From Moritella marina ATCC 15381 (lineage in GTDB: Bacteria; Pseudomonadota; Gammaproteobacteria; Enterobacterales; Moritellaceae): DNA of 64,000 bases. The notes beneath the pieces were generated by a model. The model was not told where the DNA came from and did not search any database. It saw nothing but the letters and a program-made list of their open reading frames with translations. Position 1 is the first letter of the stretch. Every line of letters begins with the position of its first letter. Both the position numbers and the translations under genes were made by a program. The stretch covers positions 3,769,370-3,833,369 of the forward strand of contig NZ_CP044399.1 in assembly GCF_008931805.1 (NCBI RefSeq), read 5' to 3'. Shown here one piece after another: positions 20,974 to 28,445 of the stretch.

Positions 20974-21960
20974 ATGAAATTAGCCACATTACGAGACGGC
21001 TCTAGAGATGGCAGCTTATACCTGGTTAGCAAAGACTTACAAACTGCATTGTGTGTATCCTCGATAGCGGCCAATTTACAATGGGCGTTAGAGCATTGGG
21101 CTACAGTCGAACCCCAGTTACAAAGCCATTACGTACAATTAAATAACGGTGATTCGACAGGTTCCATTGAGTTTAGAAACAGCCCTCTAGAATCGCCCTT
21201 ACCCCGAGCATATCAATGGGCCGACGGCAGTGCTTACGTTAATCATGTCGAGCTAGTCCGCAAAGCCAGAGGCGCGGAAATGCCCGAGTCATTTTGGACT
21301 GAACCGTTAATGTATCAAGGCGGAAGTGACAGCTTTATAGGGCCAAAAGATGATATTCCATTACAAGATCCAGCTTGGGGTTTAGACTTTGAAGCCGAAG
21401 TCGCGGTGATCACCAACGATGTCCCTATGGGGATAAACGCAGACGCAGCCAGCGAGTATATTTTATTAATTACCTTGGTTAACGATGTATCCCTGCGTAA
21501 TTTAATTCCCAGTGAATTAGCTAAAGGTTTTGGTTTTTTTCACAGCAAACCATCAACGGCATTCTCTCCTGTTGCCGTGACCCCCGATGAACTGGGTGGC
21601 ACTTGGGATGGAGCAAAATTACACTTACCGTTATCAACCTATCTCAATGACACTTTATTTGGCTGTCCTGATGCCGGGATCGACATGACATTTAATTTCC
21701 CTGAATTGATTAGCCATGCGGCAAAAACACGATCTTTAATCGCTGGAACCATTATCGGTTCGGGCACAGTATCCAATTGCGATCGCACTGTCGGTTCATC
21801 CTGTCTAGCTGAAAAAAGAATGTTGGAAAAAATTGCCACAGGGGAAATCACGACCGCTTTTTTACAAGTTAACGACAAGGTAAAAATTGAAATGCGGGAT
21901 AAGGCTGGAGATTCTATTTTTGGCGCGATTGAACAACGCGTGACACACATAAAACCATAA
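20974..21960 (+). CDS. fahA: Fumarylacetoacetase
   Basis: Last step of tyrosine catabolism: hydrolyses fumarylacetoacetate to fumarate and acetoacetate. 328 residues of the FAA hydrolase family; metal-binding acidic cluster in GLDFEAEVAVITNDVPMG and the C-terminal IIGSGTVSNCD loop are present. Preceded by AGGAGGA at good spacing. Third gene of the operon, 24 bp after hmgA. The length and position match Vibrio fumarylacetoacetases rather than the longer animal enzyme. Confidence 0.93.
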   Translation: MKLATLRDGSRDGSLYLVSKDLQTALCVSSIAANLQWALEHWATVEPQLQSHYVQLNNGDSTGSIEFRNSPLESPLPRAYQWADGSAYVNHVELVRKARGAEMPESFWTEPLMYQGGSDSFIGPKDDIPLQDPAWGLDFEAEVAVITNDVPMGINADAASEYILLITLVNDVSLRNLIPSELAKGFGFFHSKPSTAFSPVAVTPDELGGTWDGAKLHLPLSTYLNDTLFGCPDAGIDMTFNFPELISHAAKTRSLIAGTIIGSGTVSNCDRTVGSSCLAEKRMLEKIATGEITTAFLQVNDKVKIEMRDKAGDSIFGAIEQRVTHIKP

Positions 21961-21979
21961 ACAGCCAAGGGAATACCAG

Positions 21980-22657
21980 ATGAAATTGTATAGCTATTTC
22001 CGCTCATCAGCTGCTTATCGGGTGCGGATAGTATTAAACTTAAAGCATATTAGCTATGACACAATACCTGTGCACTTGGTTCGTCATGGTGGTGAACAAA
22101 ATTCGGCAGAATATCTTGATGTTAACCCACAAGGTTTAGTGCCAAGCCTTGATATCACACCCACGATTAATACTGGCGAGCGAGAACTAAAACCACAAAT
22201 CATCACCCAATCAACGGCTATCATAGAATACTTAGAAGAGGCTTTCCCCCAGCCAGCTCTATTACCTATTAATCTCATTGAACGTGCTTATATCCGTACA
22301 TTAATGCAAATCATTGCCTGCGACATACACCCAGTGAATAACTTACGGGTATTACATTATCTCGAGGAATGTTTCGACTGTGATAAAGCAGAAAAAATAA
22401 CCTGGTATCACCATTGGTTAGCAACAGGGTTTGCAGCATTTGAAAGGCTATTGATCGAAAATGGAAGTACTCACTATTGCTGCCATAAGCAAGTAACGCT
22501 GGCAGATGTTTATTTAATACCGCAAGTTTATAACGCGCTACGATTTAACTTAGATATGAGCCCTTACCCTACTATCAATCGCATCTATCAGCACTGTATT
22601 CAAATACCCGCCTTCGTCGATGCTGCGCCAGAACAACAACCTGATGCTGACATATAA
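21980..22657 (+). CDS. maiA: Maleylacetoacetate isomerase (zeta-class GST)
   Basis: Glutathione-dependent cis-trans isomerisation of maleylacetoacetate to fumarylacetoacetate. 225 residues. The zeta-class active-site motif is YFRSSAAYRVRIVLNLK, with NPQGLVPSL and the glutathione-site QSTAIIEYLEE segment. 19 bp after fahA with AAGGGAA before the ATG. Last gene of the tyrosine operon; the 288 bp after it hold no terminator I can see, only AT-rich sequence before the small ORF at 22946. Confidence 0.95.
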   Translation: MKLYSYFRSSAAYRVRIVLNLKHISYDTIPVHLVRHGGEQNSAEYLDVNPQGLVPSLDITPTINTGERELKPQIITQSTAIIEYLEEAFPQPALLPINLIERAYIRTLMQIIACDIHPVNNLRVLHYLEECFDCDKAEKITWYHHWLATGFAAFERLLIENGSTHYCCHKQVTLADVYLIPQVYNALRFNLDMSPYPTINRIYQHCIQIPAFVDAAPEQQPDADI

Positions 22658-22945
22658 CAAGATACAGAGTAATAATTTCGTTGCTAATATCCCCAATGTC
22701 AGTTAATTGAAGCTCAGTGCTTATAACAAAAAACAACATTATCTCCGTCACATATATGCCAAAGCATCGCTGTATATATAGATAAAAGAATAACAAGCCC
22801 GCGCTTTAGTTTCATTTGAAATAAGTGTGATTTATATTTGAAGTGGACCGATATTTATTATATTACTATTTACCGAGTAACCATTACCAGACGATAATCG
22901 CTTCGTAATAGGCAGCTAGTAAGACCAACAATATAGAGGTACGTT

Positions 22946-23128
22946 ATGAAAGTAGTTGTGGAATTTATAGAAACAGGTCGATACAAAGATAGAGCTTGGG
23001 AACCTTCATTCCATAGTGGAAAAGGTAGTTTACGCTCCGTCTCACCATCTTGTGCAGTGCAATTAATTAACCAAGCAAAAGCCAAACTTCACATCAATGA
23101 AGATGGCTCAGCAGCGTTTGAAAATTAA
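22946..23128 (+). CDS. Small protein of 60 residues, unknown function
   Basis: No family recognised. The protein starts MKVVVEFIETGRYKDRAWEP and is mixed in charge with no membrane helix. Support for a real gene: GAGG six bases before the ATG, a stop 30 bp before a very strong terminator, and no competing frame. It is a monocistronic transcript. The GRYKDRAW and AVQLINQAKAKLHINEDG parts would be good seeds for a homology search. Confidence 0.65.
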   Translation: MKVVVEFIETGRYKDRAWEPSFHSGKGSLRSVSPSCAVQLINQAKAKLHINEDGSAAFEN

Positions 23129-23158
23129 ATAAAATTCTACTACTTCAAAATACGCAAG

Positions 23159-23191
23159 GGGCTAAGCTGCATATACAGCTTAGCCCTTTTT
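23159..23191 (+). terminator. Strong rho-independent terminator
   Basis: Perfect 11-bp stem GGGCTAAGCTG / CAGCTTAGCCC with a six-base loop and five T residues, after the 60-residue ORF. It also abuts the end of the opposing DUF1127-like gene. Confidence 0.93.
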
Positions 23192-23192
23192 G

Positions 23193-23444
23193 TTACGTTG
23201 CTATTTTCACACGGCAAGCTCGACGTAGATGACGCACTCGACGTTTCGCCGCTACATCACGTGGCTCAGCACTGCAAAGTGGACGACCGTCGATATTCAG
23301 ACCGATATCTTTTAACAGATACGTATTGCCTAATGGCAGTTCACTACTCGTACGACGGCTTTTTGCTAGCCATACTCGTTCTTCACGACGGATATCAGCA
23401 CGAACAAAAAACACAGCAAGGTTTAAATAAAGTGAATGACGCAT
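23193..23444 (-). CDS. DUF1127-like arginine-rich small protein
   Basis: 83 residues, highly basic. The central part SSELPLGNTYLLKDIGLNID resembles the DUF1127 (YjiS-like) core, in which a short helix ends in L.DIGL. The C-terminal part is rich in arginine (KRRVRHLRRACR). Members are linked in alphaproteobacteria to RNA turnover and phosphate responses; the role here is unknown. GGAG precedes the ATG by seven bases. A plus-strand ORF in the same place has no such support. A second tiny ORF lies 134 bp upstream on the same strand. Confidence 0.7.
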   Translation of the reverse strand: MRHSLYLNLAVFFVRADIRREERVWLAKSRRTSSELPLGNTYLLKDIGLNIDGRPLCSAEPRDVAAKRRVRHLRRACRVKIAT

Positions 23445-23578
23445 AATAATTCTCCAGTATATAAGTTTAAAACTTAAAGTTGACTGGGAAAAATGGCGTG
23501 AATTATTTCGGCTATCTAGGGATATATATGAGGATTACCCTATCAGCTGCCATTTTTCGCAGCCGTTAAGGTTACGAA

Positions 23579-23704
23579 TTAATTAGTAAATGTGGTGCCT
23601 GGTTTACGATCGGAACAGGCTATGAAGGCGTGATTAACGGCCATCATTGGGCTGGTATCATCGAGTGATACACAAACGAATTGAACAAGATTTAAATTTT
23701 TCAT
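23579..23704 (-). CDS. 41-residue peptide with strong ribosome binding site
   Basis: Read by me on the minus strand: MKNLNLVQFVCVSLDDTSPM, then a second half MAVNHAFIACSDRKPGTTFTN, stop TAA. A near-perfect Shine-Dalgarno (CTGGAGGT) stands six bases before the ATG, better than for many neighbours. No family recognised; two cysteines, no membrane helix long enough to be sure. It lies upstream of the DUF1127-like gene on the same strand and may share its transcript. It could be a small protein or a leader peptide. Confidence 0.5.
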   Translation of the reverse strand: MKNLNLVQFVCVSLDDTSPMMAVNHAFIACSDRKPGTTFTN

Positions 23705-23885
23705 GTGTACCTCCAGTTAACTAATTAATCCAAAAAAATGTGAATAAAACGTGAGTGATATGTTAATTCACAGTAAGAAGTTTATGCGATATTGAATATT
23801 CTGCAACCGTAAATTACCACTAAAGAGTAAAACAAAATATTATGCTAACGATCTATTTCAGCAAGCAGCGCTGCCCTATTTCCAG

Positions 23886-24506
23886 CTAGTTAATCGCCAA
23901 TCCATATTGTAAAACCAACTCAGCAATCGTCTTAGCCTGAAACTTTTTCATTAAACTCGATCTATGTACTTCCACAGTCCGGACAGCAATACATAATATA
24001 TCGGCAATCTGTTGATTACGCTTACCTTGTACCAACAATAATAATATGTCCTGCTCACGCTCAGTAAGTGATTGATAAGATAATAACGCACTGAGTTGTT
24101 GGCTACGCGCAACTGATTTATCGGCTGCAAGCATAATCGCCTGCACTAACTTTTCCCCATCGACCGGCTTTTGAAAAAAATCTACCGCACCCGATTTAAA
24201 CGCATCGACCGCCATAGATACATCGCCATGGCCAGTAAGAAAAATAATCGACAGTGGACTATTACATTGAGTCAGAATAGCTTGTACATCCTGCCCACGT
24301 AGTTCCGGCATCCGGCTGTCTAAAATCACACAGCCCGGCAGCATGATCTCGGCGTTATCTAAAAATGATGGGCCACCAGCATACGTAGTGACGTTAATAT
24401 CATAACCATCAAGCATAAATGCCAACGAATCACGTACTGATTCATCATCATCAACAACATAGACTGGCACTGACAGTTCATATCCTGTTACTGGCTTTTG
24501 ACTCAT
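23886..24506 (-). CDS. ttrR: Tetrathionate response regulator TtrR (FixJ/NarL type)
   Basis: Response regulator partner of TtrS that activates tetrathionate respiration genes. Receiver domain with the acidic pocket VVDDDESVRD, phosphorylation aspartate in CVILDSRMPE and lysine in FFQKPVDG. The C-terminal LuxR-type HTH reads LTEREQDILLLLVQGKRNQQ. I choose ATG 24506 because GAGGA stands eight bases before it; TTG 24521 and ATG 24515 are alternatives. It follows ttrS closely and lies divergent to ttrBCA, the standard ttr arrangement. Confidence 0.9.
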   Translation of the reverse strand: MSQKPVTGYELSVPVYVVDDDESVRDSLAFMLDGYDINVTTYAGGPSFLDNAEIMLPGCVILDSRMPELRGQDVQAILTQCNSPLSIIFLTGHGDVSMAVDAFKSGAVDFFQKPVDGEKLVQAIMLAADKSVARSQQLSALLSYQSLTEREQDILLLLVQGKRNQQIADILCIAVRTVEVHRSSLMKKFQAKTIAELVLQYGLAIN

Positions 24507-24530
24507 ATTAATCATCCTCAATTATAACGA

Positions 24531-26324
24531 TTATGGCAAGGGTAACTGTATGCTGACGCGACAACCAATGGGATCTGCGGCCACCAGCGAAAATTGACCA
24601 TGATGTGCTTCAATCACGTCACGACAAATCGCTAATCCTAAGCCTAATCCCTCTTTTTTAGTGGTGAAAAAGGCATTCTGTAATTCTGCACTCGCCGCCG
24701 TTAAGCCAATGCCATTATCCGTCACAGTTAATATTAACCTGTCATCACTATAGTGACTCTCGATACTAATTTGATTATTGACCAGCACTGCCGGATCTCG
24801 CATCAAACACGCATCTGCCGCATTGTTTAATACATTTAATAATACTTGCTGCAAGCCAACAATATCAGCCTCTAGATCCACAACATTACCGACACAAGAC
24901 TGGCTTACGGTAATATTCTTTTGCTGGAAATCATACTCTAGCAACTCTAAGGTATCAGTGAGTAATATTTGCACGTTACAGCGCGACTTCGCCACAGCAC
25001 GTTTATTAATAAGCGTACGTAATCGCTGCACAATATCATCTGCTCGCTTCACTTGCTGTTGTATTTTTTCTAATGCAGGTGTGATTGCACTGGCATCCGC
25101 ACCTTTATTTATGCGTAATAATCCGCCTTGACTGTAATTTAAGATTGCGGCCAGTGGTTGATTAATCTCGTGCGCGAGACTACTGCCCAACTCCCCCACA
25201 ATCGCCACGCGTTGCGCATGTTCTAACATGGCATTTTTTTCTTTTAAACGATTTAAGGTGGCTGTTAATTTACGCTCACTGCGACTAAAACGGTATTCCA
25301 AAATTAAATGATAAACACTTAATAACAACACGAATAAAAATACTACCCAAGCCCATTGTTGATTCTTCTTGATCCAAACAGCAGCTTCCTGCCACCAAGG
25401 TCGTTGTAAAGGATGCATATCCAAGTCACGATATAATTGGTCGACAGACAATTGGCTGATGGGTGGTGTCCAACCTGTAGAATAAGCCGCAATACTGGCA
25501 GCATGATCACCGGGTAAAGCTAATAAGGCGCGGGTTATTTTTTTGGCTAACGTGGCTGAAATAGCACTGGTTTTGGCAATAGACCAGTTCGGATATAACT
25601 GCGTAGACAGCGCACAAGCAAAATTATCCGGGCTGATATCATCTAACACACGGAATACACCTTGTTGAATCAAGCCTTCTTCTAACATGCTTTCGAGTTG
25701 GCATACCGGTACTACGGCAGCATCCACATAGCCATCTCGTAACTGGTAAATAATGGCATCGACAGGAAAACCTAAAAACGATACGTCAGAGAAAAATGCG
25801 GTGGGATTAATCCCTAAATTTTGCACCGTCAGTTGCATCGTTAAGTAACCACCAAAGGCATTACTGGCAACGGCAGCTATCTTGTCACCACTGACATCTA
25901 CTAAGTGTTGATAGTGCGAATCGGCGCGGACAATCAAAGCCGAGCCAATCACATGAGTACCGTCACCGAGTTTACTGTTTAACGTCGCTAACCAAGACAA
26001 AGGGTATTGCCGGCCTAAACGCACCGCTTGCCCAGGGTTGGTCACCACTACATCGACACTTTGTTGTTCTACTGCGATTTCCATTTCGACCAATGTAAAA
26101 GGGTGTAGTCTAAATTCACTATTGGGGATCTGACTTTGTAGCCATAATAAGGTCGGTTGCCAGCGCTGTTTAGCTTCAAAGACACCACGCGTTGCTAATA
26201 CGCCCACATCAACGGTGGTAATGATTGGCTTGATAGCAGTCTTGGGATCAGTCGCGTTACTGGCGTGCACTTGCGTCATCATCAGCAAGGTAGCAATCAC
26301 TACTTTTATTAATACGTTAGCCAC
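24531..26324 (-). CDS. ttrS: Tetrathionate sensor histidine kinase TtrS
   Basis: Senses tetrathionate in the periplasm and phosphorylates TtrR. It has an N-terminal signal-anchor, a PhnD-like periplasmic binding domain (about 40-320) and a membrane helix (WAWVVFLFVLLLSVYHLIL). The kinase core follows with H-box LAHEINQPLAAILNYSQGG, N-box LLNVLNNAADAC and G-boxes DNGIGL and GLGLGLAI. GTG 26324 is preferred (AAGGG six bases before); a TTG at 26345 gives a seven-residue longer protein. Located immediately upstream of ttrR and divergent from ttrB. Confidence 0.92.
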   Translation of the reverse strand: MANVLIKVVIATLLMMTQVHASNATDPKTAIKPIITTVDVGVLATRGVFEAKQRWQPTLLWLQSQIPNSEFRLHPFTLVEMEIAVEQQSVDVVVTNPGQAVRLGRQYPLSWLATLNSKLGDGTHVIGSALIVRADSHYQHLVDVSGDKIAAVASNAFGGYLTMQLTVQNLGINPTAFFSDVSFLGFPVDAIIYQLRDGYVDAAVVPVCQLESMLEEGLIQQGVFRVLDDISPDNFACALSTQLYPNWSIAKTSAISATLAKKITRALLALPGDHAASIAAYSTGWTPPISQLSVDQLYRDLDMHPLQRPWWQEAAVWIKKNQQWAWVVFLFVLLLSVYHLILEYRFSRSERKLTATLNRLKEKNAMLEHAQRVAIVGELGSSLAHEINQPLAAILNYSQGGLLRINKGADASAITPALEKIQQQVKRADDIVQRLRTLINKRAVAKSRCNVQILLTDTLELLEYDFQQKNITVSQSCVGNVVDLEADIVGLQQVLLNVLNNAADACLMRDPAVLVNNQISIESHYSDDRLILTVTDNGIGLTAASAELQNAFFTTKKEGLGLGLAICRDVIEAHHGQFSLVAADPIGCRVSIQLPLP

Positions 26325-26426
26325 GAAAAACCCTTGCTCATACAATGCATCATAAACTCACACCATCCATTACAAATAAGATAACCACCTCAGCATACCA
26401 AAATAGCCACAAAGCCAAAATATTTA

Positions 26427-26440
26427 TTGTTTTAGATCAA
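26427..26440. promoter_or_regulatory. FNR-type site upstream of ttrB
   Basis: TTGTT-TTAG-ATCAA matches the FNR consensus TTGAT-N4-ATCAA at nine of ten positions. In Salmonella the ttr operon needs FNR and anaerobiosis, so oxygen control is expected. The site lies 92 bp upstream of ttrB and 103 bp from ttrS. Confidence 0.6.
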
Positions 26441-26452
26441 GCCAACCTTGGG

Positions 26453-26471
26453 TATGTGGAAAACCACAATA
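26453..26471. promoter_or_regulatory. Putative TtrR operator, copy 1 (ttrB side)
   Basis: TATGTGGAAAACCACAATA, with core dyad TGTGG-N4-CCACA. The same element, 18 of 19 bases identical, recurs at 31662-31680 ahead of tsdB. The dyad, its place in the ttrS/ttrB intergenic region and its recurrence make TtrR the obvious candidate binder. Confidence 0.6.
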
Positions 26472-26531
26472 CAACATACCTCTTAATTTCCAGACAATGG
26501 CCTTAATCACTATTAACCACAAGGTGTTCTC

Positions 26532-27305
26532 ATGGACTCAACTAAACGCCGCTTAATGACCCGCCTCGGTGCATTAACTGTAGGCGCAGCCATCATACCG
26601 GTGTCGACGGCAAACCCGCTCACCACAACCATTATTCGTAATAACGAAGCCCCCGATCGAAAAGGCCAGAGCGGTAAACGTTATGCCATGGTGGTTGATT
26701 TACGTAAATGCGTCGGTTGCCAAGCGTGTACAGTTGGTTGCAGCATTGAGAACCAAGCACCTATTGGCCAATTCCGTACCACAGTAAAACAATACGAAGT
26801 CACTTTAGATGACGGCAGCAGTGAATTACAAAATGTTAAATCATTTACCCTACCACGCTTATGCAATCACTGTGAAAACCCACCCTGTGTGAAAGTATGC
26901 CCAGTACAAGCAACCTTCCAACGTGACGACGGGATTGTCATGGTCGATAACGAGCGCTGCGTGGCTTGTGCTTATTGCGTGCAAGCTTGTCCTTACGATG
27001 CCCGCTTTATTAATGAAGAAACCCTCACGGCTGACAAATGTACCTTCTGTGCCCATCGCTTAGAAGAAGGTTTATTACCTGCCTGTGTAGAAACCTGTGT
27101 GGGTGGTGCGCGTATTATTGGTGATATTAAAGATCCTAACAGCCAAATTAGCCATTTAATGCGCGAACACCAAGCAGACATCAAGGTATTAAAACCGGAA
27201 GAAAACACCCAGCCACATGTGTTCTATATCGGCATGGATGACGCGTTCACCAGTAATGTTGACGGTAAAGTAGCCATCTACGACCCTGCAGGAGAAAACG
27301 CATGA
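26532..27305 (+). CDS. ttrB: Tetrathionate reductase subunit B (4 x [4Fe-4S])
   Basis: Electron-transfer subunit between TtrC and the catalytic TtrA at the periplasmic face. The Tat-like signal KRRLMTRLGALTVGAAI is at the N-terminus. Four ferredoxin-type cysteine clusters follow (CVGCQACTVGC, CNHCENPPCVKVCP, CVACAYCVQACP, CTFCAHRLEEGLLPACVETC). 257 residues. Overlaps ttrC by four bases, so they are coupled. First gene of ttrBCA, same order as Salmonella. Upstream lie an FNR-type site and the putative TtrR operator. Confidence 0.95.
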   Translation: MDSTKRRLMTRLGALTVGAAIIPVSTANPLTTTIIRNNEAPDRKGQSGKRYAMVVDLRKCVGCQACTVGCSIENQAPIGQFRTTVKQYEVTLDDGSSELQNVKSFTLPRLCNHCENPPCVKVCPVQATFQRDDGIVMVDNERCVACAYCVQACPYDARFINEETLTADKCTFCAHRLEEGLLPACVETCVGGARIIGDIKDPNSQISHLMREHQADIKVLKPEENTQPHVFYIGMDDAFTSNVDGKVAIYDPAGENA

Positions 27306-28435
27306 ACATCACTGAAATTTTAGTCCAACCACAAGCCATTGCTTGGCTCCCCTGGGCAGTACAATACTTTTTTTATATTGGTTCGGCGTATGCGGCAGCA
27401 ATATTGTTTTTATTAAGTTATATATTCCGTGCTCATACCAGCCATTACTTACGCTCGGCATTAGTACTGACCATGTCGATTGGCGCCGTTGTTGGCCCAC
27501 TGGCATTAACAGGTGACTTACACCAACCGGGTCGCGCTTTGAACTTTTATAGTCATATAACACCTTGGTCATGGATGTCATTGGGTTCGCTATTTTTACC
27601 GCTATTTTCAGCATTAACGATATTAACGGCTTGGTTATATTTACGTGATGATATTGCCAAACTCAAACACAGTGACAGTGCTATCGCCCAGAAGATTGCC
27701 TTGTTTAGTTTAGGTAATTGGCAGACCAGTAGTAAGCAAATGATCACAGCAACCGTGGTGACTTGCCTTGCAGGTTTAACGGTGGCGCTATACACAGGCG
27801 CAGAGATATACGTAGTACAAAATCGTCCTCTGTGGCATCAACCTGCCGCGCCATTATTGTGGTTTGTGACTGCATTCATCGGTGCCATTGGCTTTGCGTT
27901 ATTACTGTTAGCGCTATTCCCTATTCCTGCCAAAGCGAATGTCTTTACCCAAAGCGACCAAGGATTAATAAAACGCGCCCTGTTAGTCAGCGCCATCTTA
28001 GCCGCAGTGTTACTGCCAATCTGGGCATCCAATAATGCCTCATTTTCGTTATATGAAAGCGAGGCATGGTTAGTTCGTTTGGGCAGCTTGGCGGTCAGTT
28101 TCTTGGCCTGTATGGGCATTGCATTGCTAGCCTCTAAAATTGCACGGTATAACCGTCCGCAATTATTAATCATGAGCGCGATCAGCTTGATCTGTTGTTG
28201 GTATCTACGTTGGGTCACCATCATGGATGTACAAACTATCGCTAAATTTGACCAAGGACCGTATCCGTATGAATTACCAATGGGATCTGCTGGGTTACTC
28301 GGTATTCTTGGTATGGCAGGTCTGTGGTTAGCCTTAGCGCTCGCCGCGTCAGAAATAGTGTCGATATCAGCTAAATCATTAACAAAGAAATCATCAATAA
28401 AACAAGCATTCAGCAAACCACAACAGGCACAGTAA
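27302..28435 (+). CDS. ttrC: Tetrathionate reductase membrane subunit C (NrfD family)
   Basis: Quinol-oxidising inner-membrane anchor passing electrons to TtrB. 377 residues with about nine to ten hydrophobic segments, starting with WLPWAVQYFFYIGSAYAAAI. The GDLHQPGRALNFYSHITPWSWMSLG segment is the NrfD/PsrC family signature (acidic residue near the quinol pocket). Slightly longer than Salmonella TtrC (about 340). Overlaps the end of ttrB and is followed after 10 bp by ttrA. Confidence 0.93.
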   Translation: MNITEILVQPQAIAWLPWAVQYFFYIGSAYAAAILFLLSYIFRAHTSHYLRSALVLTMSIGAVVGPLALTGDLHQPGRALNFYSHITPWSWMSLGSLFLPLFSALTILTAWLYLRDDIAKLKHSDSAIAQKIALFSLGNWQTSSKQMITATVVTCLAGLTVALYTGAEIYVVQNRPLWHQPAAPLLWFVTAFIGAIGFALLLLALFPIPAKANVFTQSDQGLIKRALLVSAILAAVLLPIWASNNASFSLYESEAWLVRLGSLAVSFLACMGIALLASKIARYNRPQLLIMSAISLICCWYLRWVTIMDVQTIAKFDQGPYPYELPMGSAGLLGILGMAGLWLALALAASEIVSISAKSLTKKSSIKQAFSKPQQAQ

Positions 28436-28445
28436 GGGCTTAATT

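Noticed and set aside
23198-23446. 82-residue plus-strand ORF opposite the DUF1127-like gene
   Set aside because: No ribosome site on this strand, starts inside the terminator's T-run; the minus-strand reading has DUF1127 similarity and a Shine-Dalgarno.
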